IMG/VR virus record: IMGVR_UViG_3300043449_000987
Coordinates: 36,368-100,367 of that record
Length of the DNA stretch: 64,000 bases
Direction: 5' to 3' (one strand)
DNA from: a virus
Below the pieces are notes generated by a model, which did no database searches, was not told the DNA's origin, and was given only the letters and a program-made list of their open reading frames with translations. A program made the position numbers and the translations under genes. Within the stretch, counting starts at the first letter, position 1. Every line of letters begins with the position of its first letter. This document shows positions 14,297 to 22,973 of this stretch, in pieces.

Positions 14297-15103
14297 TTAT
14301 CCCATCGACCTTATATCAATACCATCTTTAACCCCGTCGTCATTCCACAACTTAAAGGCAGCCATCATATCATCTCTAGACTGTAGTTCGTCCAAATACT
14401 GTTTTCTTCTCTCTGGAAAATGTTCTGGATCTATTGGATTTAATTCTCCAGTAAACCTATAACTATTGGTTCTACAATAGTCCATACTAATAATCTCGCA
14501 AAACTCGCCCTCTGCAAATTTACGTTTTGGTCTCCAATGTATTTGATTTACAGCACTAAACACAATTGTCTGACCTGCTCCAAGAGAATACTTTGTAAAA
14601 TTTTTAGTATCATTCCAATTACTTACATACAAATCCCATTCAATATTTGTATCTAAACAATAATTTATTGTAACTAAATTTTCATCAGCATCCAGATGAG
14701 GTGGGAGGGCAGGAGAATTATCTCCATAGCCATGCTTGATATTATAATCAATGTAGTTCCAATGACATAGTGCTATATCATCATTGTATAGTGGCTTTGC
14801 TATTGCATCTAATTTATCTTCAAGGTGTTTTGGCATGTCGAACTCAATTAAAGTACGAGACATGTTCTTTGCAATTTTAGGCTGATACCTACTACGAAAC
14901 TCTGAGTTACGAATATAGCCATCCTCAACTCTGTCGCCAATAATAAAAGGCTCAATAAGTCTATTTGTTTCGATGATTTCTCTTAATTGATTTCTATCTT
15001 CTTCTGAAAATAAATTGTCAATATAAAAAGGCAAGGGCCTAGAGTAATTATCAAATCCAGTTAAGTATTTGTGCAGCCCAGGGATGTTAGTCTGATGCGT
15101 CAT
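14297..15103 (-). CDS. 2OG-Fe(II) oxygenase (HxD...QIHWR subfamily), largest of tandem trio
   Basis: 268 residues from ATG 15103, which has GGGGG 9 bases upstream; the reading to 15145 is not needed. The double-stranded beta-helix core shows PHLDAD (Fe ligands His and Asp) and NQIHWRPK (distal His), with basic residues after it to hold 2-oxoglutarate. The N-terminal third (FYIDNLFSEEDRNQLREII) is the usual helical lead-in. The reaction would be hydroxylation of an unknown protein, nucleotide or small molecule with 2OG, O2 and Fe(II). The QIHWR signature is shared with the next two genes upstream. Confidence 0.75.
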   Translation of the reverse strand: MTHQTNIPGLHKYLTGFDNYSRPLPFYIDNLFSEEDRNQLREIIETNRLIEPFIIGDRVEDGYIRNSEFRSRYQPKIAKNMSRTLIEFDMPKHLEDKLDAIAKPLYNDDIALCHWNYIDYNIKHGYGDNSPALPPHLDADENLVTINYCLDTNIEWDLYVSNWNDTKNFTKYSLGAGQTIVFSAVNQIHWRPKRKFAEGEFCEIISMDYCRTNSYRFTGELNPIDPEHFPERRKQYLDELQSRDDMMAAFKLWNDDGVKDGIDIRSMG

Positions 15104-15704
15104 TCGTAAATCCCCCATTAGCAAAAAATACCTTCTTGTATTCACTTGCCTTTGCGTTCATTATTGAATTTACTTCTTCACCCTTTGGTGCAGCACCTGG
15201 TTCTGAAAAATGGAAAAACACCATTTCTACAAACTGGTCGTCTGCAAAATCTTGTGGCTTTCTCCAATGTATTTGATGTGTGCCACTAAATGTAACAGCC
15301 TCATTATTTTTTAGTGTAAATTCTTTATCTGGTTCAACAATTAATGGCCAATCAATATTGCCATTGATCTGGTAATCAAAAGTAAATCTTGGCTCTTTAA
15401 ATGTTTCATCATAATGAGGAAACAGTGAAGGCTTGTAGTGATATTTTCCACAATTGCTTGTGACGTTATTATATCTAGCATGACAATATTCTGTGACTTC
15501 AATCTTGTCATTACCGCTTAACTCTCTGGCAATTTTAGTTACCTTATCAATAATGTTTTGTGGCAACGAAATAAAGGTGTTTGCTTGTGCGTGAACCTTA
15601 ACAAAGTCTCCACCAGAATTATTTTGTACAGCCTTATAGATTTCATTAATCTCATCTCTTGTAAATACATCTTTAACAATTGTATTTATTTCATCGTATT
15701 TCAT
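15087..15704 (-). CDS. 2OG-Fe(II) oxygenase (HxD...QIHWR subfamily), second of tandem trio
   Basis: 205 residues. PHYDETF gives His and Asp ligands, THQIHWRK the distal His and adjacent Arg, in the same order and spacing as in its two neighbours. The N-terminus (NTIVKDVFTRDEINEIYKAV) matches the neighbour at 15726 (RATNIFTKAQIDEIYEKV), so the pair is a tandem duplication. Preceded by AAAGGAG and a TATAAT box at 15725-15730, so it can be transcribed independently of the gene upstream. Substrate unknown. Confidence 0.75.
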   Translation of the reverse strand: MKYDEINTIVKDVFTRDEINEIYKAVQNNSGGDFVKVHAQANTFISLPQNIIDKVTKIARELSGNDKIEVTEYCHARYNNVTSNCGKYHYKPSLFPHYDETFKEPRFTFDYQINGNIDWPLIVEPDKEFTLKNNEAVTFSGTHQIHWRKPQDFADDQFVEMVFFHFSEPGAAPKGEEVNSIMNAKASEYKKVFFANGGFTNDASD

Positions 15705-15724
15705 AGTATTACTCCTTTATATAT

Positions 15725-15730
15725 ATTATA
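15725..15730 (-). promoter_or_regulatory. -10 box for the second 2OG oxygenase
   Basis: GTGTATAAT on the minus strand, 20 bases before ATG 15704, with AAAGGAG between. The box overlaps the stop of the preceding oxygenase gene. Confidence 0.5.
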
Positions 15731-16373
15731 CACTATACTTCTGAACACCATTATTAATGCCTGTGTGATCCATTAAAAACCTTGAACGCTCTTCCAAAAC
15801 CTCTTTTTGGCCTGGGTCAAGTGGGGTTGGATCGACATACTGTAAATGACAAAAAATCATATCGATCTTTGTATTTGGTTGTAGTTTTTTATTTTCTCTC
15901 CAATGTATTTGCTGTGTTCCAGCAAAAATTAATGCTTCATTATTATTTAAATAATATGTATTATTTTCGACAACAATACCCCATGGTTCATCTGCATTTA
16001 ATTGAATATCAAAGGTTATGCGTTGGGTTTCTCTAGTATCATAATGTGGAAATAACTTACACTCAAATCCATACTCTGGGGTGTATCTTGCAAAAGAATA
16101 ATCACCGTCTAATTTAATATGATTGCCAAGTATTGATTGTGCAGACCTGGTTATTGCATCCTCAATCTCTTTAGAAAATTTGATGTCCCATGCTCTATGA
16201 CCTGCCCACTCTTGAAGTCTTGTACTATCAAGACTAGTGCTATTTACTTTTTCATAAATTTCATCAATTTGCGCTTTTGTAAAAATATTAGTAGCCCTTT
16301 TTACTTCAAAATCTTGATTGCTTATTGGTTGTTGGGTAGCCCTTAAAGAGTTGTAATCATTAATATAGTTCAT
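15726..16373 (-). CDS. 2OG-Fe(II) oxygenase (HxD...QIHWR subfamily), first of tandem trio
   Basis: 215 residues from ATG 16373 (MNYINDYNSLRAT). The in-frame ATG at 16391 lies inside the preceding gene. Core motifs: PHYDTRE for the His/Asp ligands and TQQIHWRE for the distal His. There is no Shine-Dalgarno site; the ATG is exactly 6 bases after TATAAT (16380-16385), so the message is probably leaderless. It may be expressed at another time from the two oxygenases after it. Confidence 0.75.
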   Translation of the reverse strand: MNYINDYNSLRATQQPISNQDFEVKRATNIFTKAQIDEIYEKVNSTSLDSTRLQEWAGHRAWDIKFSKEIEDAITRSAQSILGNHIKLDGDYSFARYTPEYGFECKLFPHYDTRETQRITFDIQLNADEPWGIVVENNTYYLNNNEALIFAGTQQIHWRENKKLQPNTKIDMIFCHLQYVDPTPLDPGQKEVLEERSRFLMDHTGINNGVQKYSV

Positions 16374-16379
16374 GGTTTT

Positions 16380-16385
16380 ATTATA
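16380..16385 (-). promoter_or_regulatory. -10 box placing a leaderless start at 16373
   Basis: TATAAT, 6 bases, ATG on the minus strand; the box overlaps the stop codon of the upstream nuclease gene. Confidence 0.55.
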
Positions 16386-16665
16386 CACCATCTACCAATT
16401 GCTCTAATATCGACATTTCAATAATTGCAAGGCGAACCTTTGTGTTTCCATCGCCAATTACAACAATAATTGCTGGATCATTTCCATTTCTAATGGCATC
16501 AGTTGTGGCCTTGGCCCAAACCTCTTTGTTTAATGTAAAAGATTTACCAACCTCTTTAAAGTCTACCGTAAAGTTTTCCCACGAAGCATCTCCTTTGTGT
16601 GTTCCTCTGCCAGAATTTTTATGCTGTTTAGCACCTATTCTCTTTGATTCACTCGTTTCCGTCAA
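16381..16665 (-). CDS. Small PD-(D/E)XK nuclease (resolvase-like), TTG start
   Basis: 94 residues; the start is TTG with GAAGGA ahead, overlapping the stop of the zinc-ribbon gene upstream. NSGRGTHKGDASWENFTVDFKEV (about 16-38) supplies the acidic and D-x-K residues of a PD-(D/E)XK site, followed by SFTLNKEVWAKATTDAIRNGNDPAIIVVI. This order matches small phage endonucleases often annotated as Holliday junction resolvases. Adjacent to recA, so a recombination role fits. A second junction nuclease beside the RuvC-like gene suggests different substrates. Confidence 0.65.
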   Translation of the reverse strand: MTETSESKRIGAKQHKNSGRGTHKGDASWENFTVDFKEVGKSFTLNKEVWAKATTDAIRNGNDPAIIVVIGDGNTKVRLAIIEMSILEQLVDGV

Positions 16666-16825
16666 AATCCTTCTTCTTTCTTTTGCCTAAATATACAGTA
16701 GTCAAATGTTTTTCTTTACACATCCAAGTAAGCATTTTTGTTTCCGCATAACATCTCAATGTTGGAACAATTGCCTTACAAGTATGGCAAACCCACTGAC
16801 CACTATAAACAGTATAACTAGCCAT
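16649..16825 (-). CDS. Small zinc-ribbon protein between recA and nuclease genes
   Basis: 58 residues. Four cysteines in two pairs (Cys13-x-x-Cys16 and Cys25 ... Cys36) suit a single zinc site, with a basic tail (KRKKKDFDGNE). Its ATG overlaps the end of recA by 8 bases and its stop overlaps the start of the PD-(D/E)XK gene by 17, so it is translationally coupled to both. Role unknown; a DNA-binding accessory is the simplest guess. Confidence 0.65.
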   Translation of the reverse strand: MASYTVYSGQWVCHTCKAIVPTLRCYAETKMLTWMCKEKHLTTVYLGKRKKKDFDGNE

Positions 16826-17825
16826 TTAATTGCGACTTGATAGATTCTTGCAAGTCAAGATCCTCTCTGACACGATTAACAAATGCTTCTTTACCCTGAA
16901 CCTTTGTGCCATCTGGAAGAATATACCATGCCCCAGTTCTTTCTACAATACCATTAAGTTCTGCTGTAGTTACAAGGTCACCAATTACATCGAGACCAAC
17001 TTCATCGCCTCTAAAATAAAAATCATATTCGCCAGATTGAAACCCTGGAGATGTTTTTGAAAATTGCAATTCCCATCTTACGGTTCTTCCAACTTTTTCT
17101 TCAATTAACTTATCTCCAACTTTAATCTTGCCTTTAATTGCCTGATTATCTGATTCAGAACTAAAAAGTTTAATTACACATGAAGAATAAAACTTAGTAG
17201 CCTGCCCACCAGAAGGTTGCTGACTGGTATACATGGCATTAATATTGTTGCGAGACTGACTAATAAGAACAAGTAGCGTAGGCTTAACCTTATTGTTAGC
17301 ATAGTTAAGCATTTTCCATGCATTACTAAAATCTCTAGACTCTGCACCAATCTGCTTTGTATTTTCCAAAGCCTTCATTTCATCAGTGTCCTTTTCAAAA
17401 TAAATTGCAGGAAGCATTGATGTAATAGAATCCACCACAATTAAATCTACGCCAGCGTTCATCAGTGCAACGCCAACGTCAACCATGTCGCTAATTGTCC
17501 TTGCTTGTGAGTAAATTAGTTTTGTTGGATCTACTCCAAGTTGTCTTGCCCAATCTTCAGAATAGGACATTTCTGAGTCTATCCATGCACAAACCTTGCC
17601 CTCTTTTTGTGCCATACCAATCATTTGTAAACACATAGAAGACTTTGCTGATGACTTACTGCCCCAAATCAATACCTGTCGACCATAGGGTAGTCCACCA
17701 CCTAGTGCACGATTTAAACCAAAACTAGGTGTGGGTTGATACTCAAAAGTCACACCTTCGCCAGTTCCTAACTTTTTACGCAACTTGGGGTCAAGTTGTG
17801 CCATTACCTCTTCTACGCTAAGCAT
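16818..17825 (-). CDS. recA: RecA-like recombinase
   Basis: 335 residues, slightly shorter than bacterial RecA. Walker A GSKSSAKSS at 55-63, acid-rich CAWIDSEMSYSEDWARQLGVD, Walker B VDLIVVDSITSMLP, then the DNA-contacting loop region with SQSRNNINAMYTSQQPSGGQATKFYSS. It forms ATP-dependent filaments on ssDNA and pairs strands for recombination-dependent replication and repair. It overlaps dnaE by 8 bases. Confidence 0.92.
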   Translation of the reverse strand: MLSVEEVMAQLDPKLRKKLGTGEGVTFEYQPTPSFGLNRALGGGLPYGRQVLIWGSKSSAKSSMCLQMIGMAQKEGKVCAWIDSEMSYSEDWARQLGVDPTKLIYSQARTISDMVDVGVALMNAGVDLIVVDSITSMLPAIYFEKDTDEMKALENTKQIGAESRDFSNAWKMLNYANNKVKPTLLVLISQSRNNINAMYTSQQPSGGQATKFYSSCVIKLFSSESDNQAIKGKIKVGDKLIEEKVGRTVRWELQFSKTSPGFQSGEYDFYFRGDEVGLDVIGDLVTTAELNGIVERTGAWYILPDGTKVQGKEAFVNRVREDLDLQESIKSQLNG

Positions 17826-20800
17826 TTATATCCTCCAATATAACTGTTCCATCTTTTGTTTTACCAAGTTCAAATTTATATGCATGACCCTCTTCAATTT
17901 TCATATATGCCTTTGCAAATGCTGTTGGGAATACAGTAATTGAGTGAAGATCTCTAGCCGTATCTGCAACAGTTAATGATGCCATCTTTTTACCAGCCTT
18001 TGTAATTCTTGGCTTAAATGAAACAACAAACATTTCATCATCTTTATATGGCAACTGTTTATAATTTAAAAATTTCACAACACCTGCACTAGATGTTTTG
18101 ATTGAATCTACAGGCACAGCAGAAAGAATCCGATTATCATTAGCAAGAATGATATACGATACGCCTGCTTCAATAGTTGTTTGTTCGTCATCAAAAATAC
18201 CTACACTTCCTGTTTTATCTAGCACTTCTACTCTTGACCAACCTTTTGCTCTCTTAATAGATTTTACCATACCCATTAAAATAAAGGAACCCTTTTCTTC
18301 ATAATCTTCAATTGGACTTATAAAGGCATGATAGTGTGATGGTACGGTAATATTAAATTCTGGAAGATTTAAATATTCATATAAATTTTCTTTAATTTCT
18401 TGTTCATTTCTTGGATTGTCTGCAAAAGTTGCTGCACCAATAACTCTCAATGCTTGAAGTGCACGAGAATTTACTCCGTTTCCTTTTGTAAAGGTGAACT
18501 CTTCAAGTTCTTTATACGAATTGAACGGTCTAGCAGATATGTATCTTTCACCAACTTTGTCAGATATGAACTTGATAGCACTGAGTCCAAACCGAATGCC
18601 CTTACCCTCAATCTTAAAATCAATATCCGAATCGTTAATGTGAGGTAGTTTAATGCTAATCCCCATTCTTTTTGCTTCAATAAGATATTCAGTTCTTGCA
18701 TCTTTGTCCTTTTCATTTTTTAATAGTGAATACATAAACTCAAGTGGGTAATGATACTTTAGCCATGCCGTCCAATACGAGAGCGTAGAGTAAGCAACCG
18801 CATGAGACTTGTTGAACGAGTAGCCTGCATGCGCCTCAAAGTCATGCCAAAGATCACGAGCCGTATTGGGACTAATATAGGCAGAAGCACCTTTAATGAA
18901 TTGTTCTTGGTATACGTCAAACTCTTTAGCATCTTTTTTCTTACCAATGATTTTTCTAACTTTATCTGCTTCCGACATGGACATACCTCCAAGGTATACG
19001 CATGCTTGCATAACTTGTTCCTGGTAAAGAATGCAGCCATATGTGTCCTCCGTAAATTCTTTTAGTATTTGATGAGTATACCCAATATTTTGACGACCAT
19101 GCTTACGTTCAATATAATCTTTACCAATTGTATTCATTGCGCCTGGGCGAACTAGAGCATTTGAAGCAGCCAGTTCAGATAAATTCTTTACACCCATTTT
19201 AACAAGAAGGTTGGTATACGGTGCTGCTTCACACTGAAACACTCCCTTTGTATAGCCATCAGACAGCATCTGATAAACATTTGCATCGTCCATTGGAATG
19301 CTAAGTGGATCAATAGTTTTACCATCTCGTTCTTTAATAATATCTAATGCATCTTTAACAACACTTAGTGTTTTAAGTCCAAGTGCGTCGATCTTGATAA
19401 GACCAATCTTTTCAGCCTCTTCCATGTCCACCGCAACAACAGGAATACGCTCATCACTGCCAGTAGCAGAACGTGTCTCCATTGGTGCGTACCTAAAAAT
19501 AGGATCTTTACTAGTGACAACACCAGCAGCATGAATGCCAGTACCTCTAATACGACCACGTAATTGTTCGCCATAAATTTCTACCTCTGGATATTTCTCA
19601 CGGAATTCCCGTGTTGTCTTAGATGTGCAAAACTCATCCCACGTATCCACAAGTTTAAGCACCTTGTTTACATCTGTGAGTGGAATATTTAATACTCGTG
19701 CAACATCTCTTACTACGCCCTTATCTTTAAAAGAAAGGAATGTAGCAATAGATGCAACATGTCTATATTGTCTAACAAGATAATCTTTAACTTCTTCACG
19801 ACGAGAGTCTTGAATATCTGTATCAATATCAGGAAAGTCATTGCGCTCTGGATTAATAAATCTAAAGAAAAGCAGTTTATGCTTAATCGGATCAATGTCT
19901 GTGATTTTTAGTGCATAACATAATAAAGATCCAGCAGCAGAACCACGACCTGGACCTACCATGATTCCTTCTTTTTTTGCCCATGTGATCATATTACGCA
20001 CAACAAGAAAGTATGGACCAAACTTTTTATCTTTAATTACTTTAAGTTCTTCATCAAGTCTGTCTAAGTATTCTTGATTATCTGCAAGGCCTCGCTCCTT
20101 TAATCCCTCAAGTGCGAGTTCCTTAAGTTCTTTATCTGGATGCTTATATTGTACTGGCAGTAAATCAAGACCTTCTTGAATTCCATAGTCCATAACTTTT
20201 TCAGCAATGGAAAGAGTATTGGAATAAATGTCTGGTCTATCAATACCCTGTGCTTCCATTGCAGACTTCATCTCTTCGTATGAAAGAAGATGAATGTCAA
20301 ACTCATTAAATGTAATTTGGCGATCATGTCCGTATAGGTAATCCAAGCGATCCATCATATTGTCAAACTTCTTTGACTTTTCAAATGTATGCTCTTTGTC
20401 TATTTTGACATGTGTATTTAACAGAAGTTTAAACTCTTGGATTTCTTTCTGATCAACAGAACTATGGTGGCAGTCAGGGGTAACAACAACCTGAACTCCA
20501 AACTCGTCTGCCAATTGAATTAACTGCTTATTAATTTCTGCCTGATTGTGTGGCATCACCTCAATATAGTAGTCATCATTAAATACTCGCTTAAACCATT
20601 CAATGTGCTTCTTTGCTACTGCAAATTCATTATTCTCAAGAGCCTTTACAAGTACGCTACTTGGGCATGCAGAAGTAACAATAATACCCTCTGAATATTT
20701 CTCAAGAATCTCAAAGTCAAACCTTGGCTTCTTGAAGTAACCTTCTGTCCATGCAATCTCATTAATTTTGTTAAGGTTCTCTAGACCAATTTGGTTCTTG

Positions 20801-21090
20801 GCGAGAAGAACTATATGGTTGTAGACTAGATCTAGATCTCCATCTCTTTCAGACTTATCTCTAGTATCAAATCTATCTTGACACATATAGCCTTCTACAC
20901 CAAGTATAGGCTTAATACCCTTCGCTTTTGCAATACGGTGCAGTTCCCTATGCCCAGATAAAGTACCGTGGTCAGTGATGGCAATTGCTGGCATCCCCAA
21001 CGCAACTGCACGGTCGATGTATTCTTCTGGAGTAGCGATCCCGTCAAACAGGGAATAGTGGGTATGTACGTGTAAGCCTACGTAAGACAT
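17818..21090 (-). CDS. dnaE: DNA polymerase III alpha subunit (DnaE-type, C family)
   Basis: 1090 residues. The N-terminal PHP domain is intact: HVHTHYSLFDG, ITDHGTLSG, GVEGY, YNHIVLLAK, TSACPSS and TPDCHH carry the metal ligands, so PHP 3'-5' proofreading is plausible, as for actinobacterial DnaE1. The polymerase palm follows with GPGRGSAAGSLLCY and the catalytic PDIDTDIQD, then fingers (GIHAAGVV, EAHAGYSFNKSHAVAY) and a C-terminal OB-fold-like region (GSFILMGMVKSIKRAKGWSRVEV). No separate epsilon-type exonuclease is seen. Phages with their own DnaE are a minority; this one also carries helicase, primase and SSB, so it can build most of its own fork. Confidence 0.95.
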   Translation of the reverse strand: MSYVGLHVHTHYSLFDGIATPEEYIDRAVALGMPAIAITDHGTLSGHRELHRIAKAKGIKPILGVEGYMCQDRFDTRDKSERDGDLDLVYNHIVLLAKNQIGLENLNKINEIAWTEGYFKKPRFDFEILEKYSEGIIVTSACPSSVLVKALENNEFAVAKKHIEWFKRVFNDDYYIEVMPHNQAEINKQLIQLADEFGVQVVVTPDCHHSSVDQKEIQEFKLLLNTHVKIDKEHTFEKSKKFDNMMDRLDYLYGHDRQITFNEFDIHLLSYEEMKSAMEAQGIDRPDIYSNTLSIAEKVMDYGIQEGLDLLPVQYKHPDKELKELALEGLKERGLADNQEYLDRLDEELKVIKDKKFGPYFLVVRNMITWAKKEGIMVGPGRGSAAGSLLCYALKITDIDPIKHKLLFFRFINPERNDFPDIDTDIQDSRREEVKDYLVRQYRHVASIATFLSFKDKGVVRDVARVLNIPLTDVNKVLKLVDTWDEFCTSKTTREFREKYPEVEIYGEQLRGRIRGTGIHAAGVVTSKDPIFRYAPMETRSATGSDERIPVVAVDMEEAEKIGLIKIDALGLKTLSVVKDALDIIKERDGKTIDPLSIPMDDANVYQMLSDGYTKGVFQCEAAPYTNLLVKMGVKNLSELAASNALVRPGAMNTIGKDYIERKHGRQNIGYTHQILKEFTEDTYGCILYQEQVMQACVYLGGMSMSEADKVRKIIGKKKDAKEFDVYQEQFIKGASAYISPNTARDLWHDFEAHAGYSFNKSHAVAYSTLSYWTAWLKYHYPLEFMYSLLKNEKDKDARTEYLIEAKRMGISIKLPHINDSDIDFKIEGKGIRFGLSAIKFISDKVGERYISARPFNSYKELEEFTFTKGNGVNSRALQALRVIGAATFADNPRNEQEIKENLYEYLNLPEFNITVPSHYHAFISPIEDYEEKGSFILMGMVKSIKRAKGWSRVEVLDKTGSVGIFDDEQTTIEAGVSYIILANDNRILSAVPVDSIKTSSAGVVKFLNYKQLPYKDDEMFVVSFKPRITKAGKKMASLTVADTARDLHSITVFPTAFAKAYMKIEEGHAYKFELGKTKDGTVILEDINA

Positions 21091-21093
21091 CTA

Positions 21094-21747
21094 TTACCAG
21101 TCAATATTTGTGCTGGTAACAGAAGGTGTGTCAAATCCAAAGTAGAATGCTTCTTGCTCTGGATATGGAACCTCACGAACAACCTTTTCTAGGTTGAATG
21201 ATTCAAATCCATCCCACTTAAATGGTTCTGAATCTGGCTTTGATGGCAGAAGTGTGTAATTAGTTTCAGTTCCCTGACCATTACGCTTTAACTTCCACTC
21301 AAGATTTGAGATGCTACCTGTATCAAGTGCATACTCACGGATATTATTAAATGCTGATTGCTTGCTGATGCCTTGTGACCAAACAGCAATGTATGGATCT
21401 TCTAGTCCATCATCAACAAGAACGTTGCAATAGAAACGAAGTCTTGCTCTCCAACCAGACTTTGGCTCCTTACGTGCCATCTCACAACCAAAACAGCGTC
21501 CTTCTGATTCCATTGTGCAAGCAGCCTTGCGCTTATAATCTTTTGGATTTGTGTGTTCTGATACTACAACAGATAGTCCACGACTTTCTGCATAGTTTGC
21601 TGAGTCAGAATCTAGTTCTTCAACAAAACGAACCTTTGCTGACTGACCATCCGCTAGTTTGACCCAGCGAACCTTTTGTCCTGTACTTTCATATTTTGGC
21701 TTTTCGAGTAGGGCGTTTATATCTTTTAATCCCTTAATTACACTCAT
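21094..21747 (-). CDS. Single-stranded DNA-binding protein, zinc-containing gp32-like
   Basis: 217 residues. An OB-fold core is suggested by KVRWVKLADGQSAKVRFVEEL and RARLRFYCNVLV. A zinc-site candidate lies in the middle: His65, Cys77, Cys85, Cys88 (SEHTNPKDYKRKAAC...GRCFGCE), as in T4-type gp32 proteins. The C-terminal part is less conserved. It would coat ssDNA at the fork and during RecA-driven recombination. Preceded by AAAGGAG and a TGCTAAAAT box; next genes are dnaE and recA. Confidence 0.75.
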   Translation of the reverse strand: MSVIKGLKDINALLEKPKYESTGQKVRWVKLADGQSAKVRFVEELDSDSANYAESRGLSVVVSEHTNPKDYKRKAACTMESEGRCFGCEMARKEPKSGWRARLRFYCNVLVDDGLEDPYIAVWSQGISKQSAFNNIREYALDTGSISNLEWKLKRNGQGTETNYTLLPSKPDSEPFKWDGFESFNLEKVVREVPYPEQEAFYFGFDTPSVTSTNIDW

Positions 21748-21771
21748 TGTTTCTCCTTTATGTTGTTTATA

Positions 21772-22716
21772 TTATTTTAGCATAGACTGTATTGATTTGT
21801 CAAATTGGAATTCAAGTGCTTTGATAGACTCGTCATCCATATCTCCAATGTCTTTATATTGCTTATTCAATTGTATCACAGAGACACGAGAGCCAAGTTT
21901 TTCAATTATCTTATCTTTCATGTTTCCGCCTGCCTCATCATTATCGGCAATAACAATTATGTTATTGAAATATTTTTGAAGCAATTCTATTTGTGTATTA
22001 GATACATTAGATCCAAGTGTTGCAACTGCTGGAAAACCAACCTGATCCAGTCTAATTGCATCAAATGACGATTCCACTACATACACCCTATCTGCTGTTT
22101 TTACTCTATTTAAATTAAACAGTGTTTTGGCTTTTGGAAGCCCTGGAGTATTCTTGAACTCTTTTCCTTCTACAGATCTTCCTACAAATCCAACTGGCAT
22201 TCCATCTGGACTATGAACTGGAACAGTAACCATATCTTGTTTTTCAGAATACCCTAAAGAAAATTTTGCCCATGAAAGAGTATTAATCTTTCTATAATTA
22301 AAATAATTTTTTGCACGTTCTGATATAAGTAAATTATTATATAAACGCTTTAATATTAATTCGTCAAACTGGACAAACTCTGGCTTTTGTACTAACTTCT
22401 GATTAATGTCACGCTCTAGGTCCTGCTCTGTTTCTTTGCTTTTAATAAATCTAATTGATTCAAAATATGTTCTGCCAGTCATATGCATTACAAACTCGAT
22501 AAGATCAGCAATTTTGTGACAAGCAAAACAAAAAAATGTTCCATTTGTTTTATCAATTTCGCCTGCTGGCGTTCTGTTATTATTGTGAAATGGACAAAAG
22601 ATTATATAGTCGGAGTCTACCTCAGACTCAACTGTTACACCTGCTCCTGAGAGTACTCTTTTGATTTGCTCTTTTGTATATAGATTGGCTTGTTTACGTC
22701 TATCCCTAAGATCCAT
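21772..22716 (-). CDS. dnaG: DnaG-type primase
   Basis: 314 residues, about half of a bacterial DnaG because it lacks the C-terminal helicase-binding domain. Zinc-binding domain with Cys41, His44, Cys63, Cys66 (CPFHNNNRTP ... FFCFACH), then the catalytic core with YVVESSFDAIRL (TOPRIM Glu) and NNIIVIADNDEAGG (DxD). It makes RNA primers for DnaE. ATG 22716 has GAGG 9 bases upstream and overlaps the preceding gene by 82 bases, a long overlap for this genome. Confidence 0.9.
   Translation of the reverse strand: MDLRDRRKQANLYTKEQIKRVLSGAGVTVESEVDSDYIIFCPFHNNNRTPAGEIDKTNGTFFCFACHKIADLIEFVMHMTGRTYFESIRFIKSKETEQDLERDINQKLVQKPEFVQFDELILKRLYNNLLISERAKNYFNYRKINTLSWAKFSLGYSEKQDMVTVPVHSPDGMPVGFVGRSVEGKEFKNTPGLPKAKTLFNLNRVKTADRVYVVESSFDAIRLDQVGFPAVATLGSNVSNTQIELLQKYFNNIIVIADNDEAGGNMKDKIIEKLGSRVSVIQLNKQYKDIGDMDDESIKALEFQFDKSIQSMLK
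21774..21782 (-). promoter_or_regulatory. Putative extended -10 promoter for the SSB gene
   Basis: TGCTAAAAT on the minus strand, overlapping the end of the primase gene, 26 bases before the SSB ATG at 21747; AAAGGAG lies in the leader. One mismatch to TATAAT, so less certain than the others. Confidence 0.4.
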
Positions 22717-22961
22717 TCACTTTTCCTCTTCCCTGCGTATACTCCATGTACTGATATTTCAAACTCAAAATACTGCTTCTTTTCATTATAGTCTATCGTA
22801 AAATCTGGGTCAATGTCAATTCTTGGCACATATCCACAATTCCGCATTTCTGAAATGAGTAGGCGTGTATACTCATTTTTGAGTCTACCAAGCGCAGATT
22901 CATCATGTATTACCCCGTCCAAACGGAATATCTTAATGGGCTTGTGGTGAAAATTTTCCAT
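22635..22961 (-). CDS. Conserved hypothetical protein between helicase and primase
   Basis: 108 residues, mixed alpha/beta, with a run of acidic positions (RIDIDPDFTIDYNEKKQYFEFEI in the middle). No motif is recognised. It sits between dnaB and dnaG in the replication operon, so an accessory replication role is possible. No Shine-Dalgarno site; ATG is 5 bases after TATAAT (22967-22972), pointing to a leaderless start. Confidence 0.55.
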   Translation of the reverse strand: MENFHHKPIKIFRLDGVIHDESALGRLKNEYTRLLISEMRNCGYVPRIDIDPDFTIDYNEKKQYFEFEISVHGVYAGKRKSEWILGIDVNKPIYIQKSKSKEYSQEQV

Positions 22962-22966
22962 GCCAT

Positions 22967-22972
22967 ATTATA
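22967..22972 (-). promoter_or_regulatory. -10 box placing a leaderless start at 22961
   Basis: TTATAAT, 5 bases, ATG on the minus strand, in the 12-base gap after the helicase gene. Confidence 0.45.
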
Positions 22973-22973
22973 A

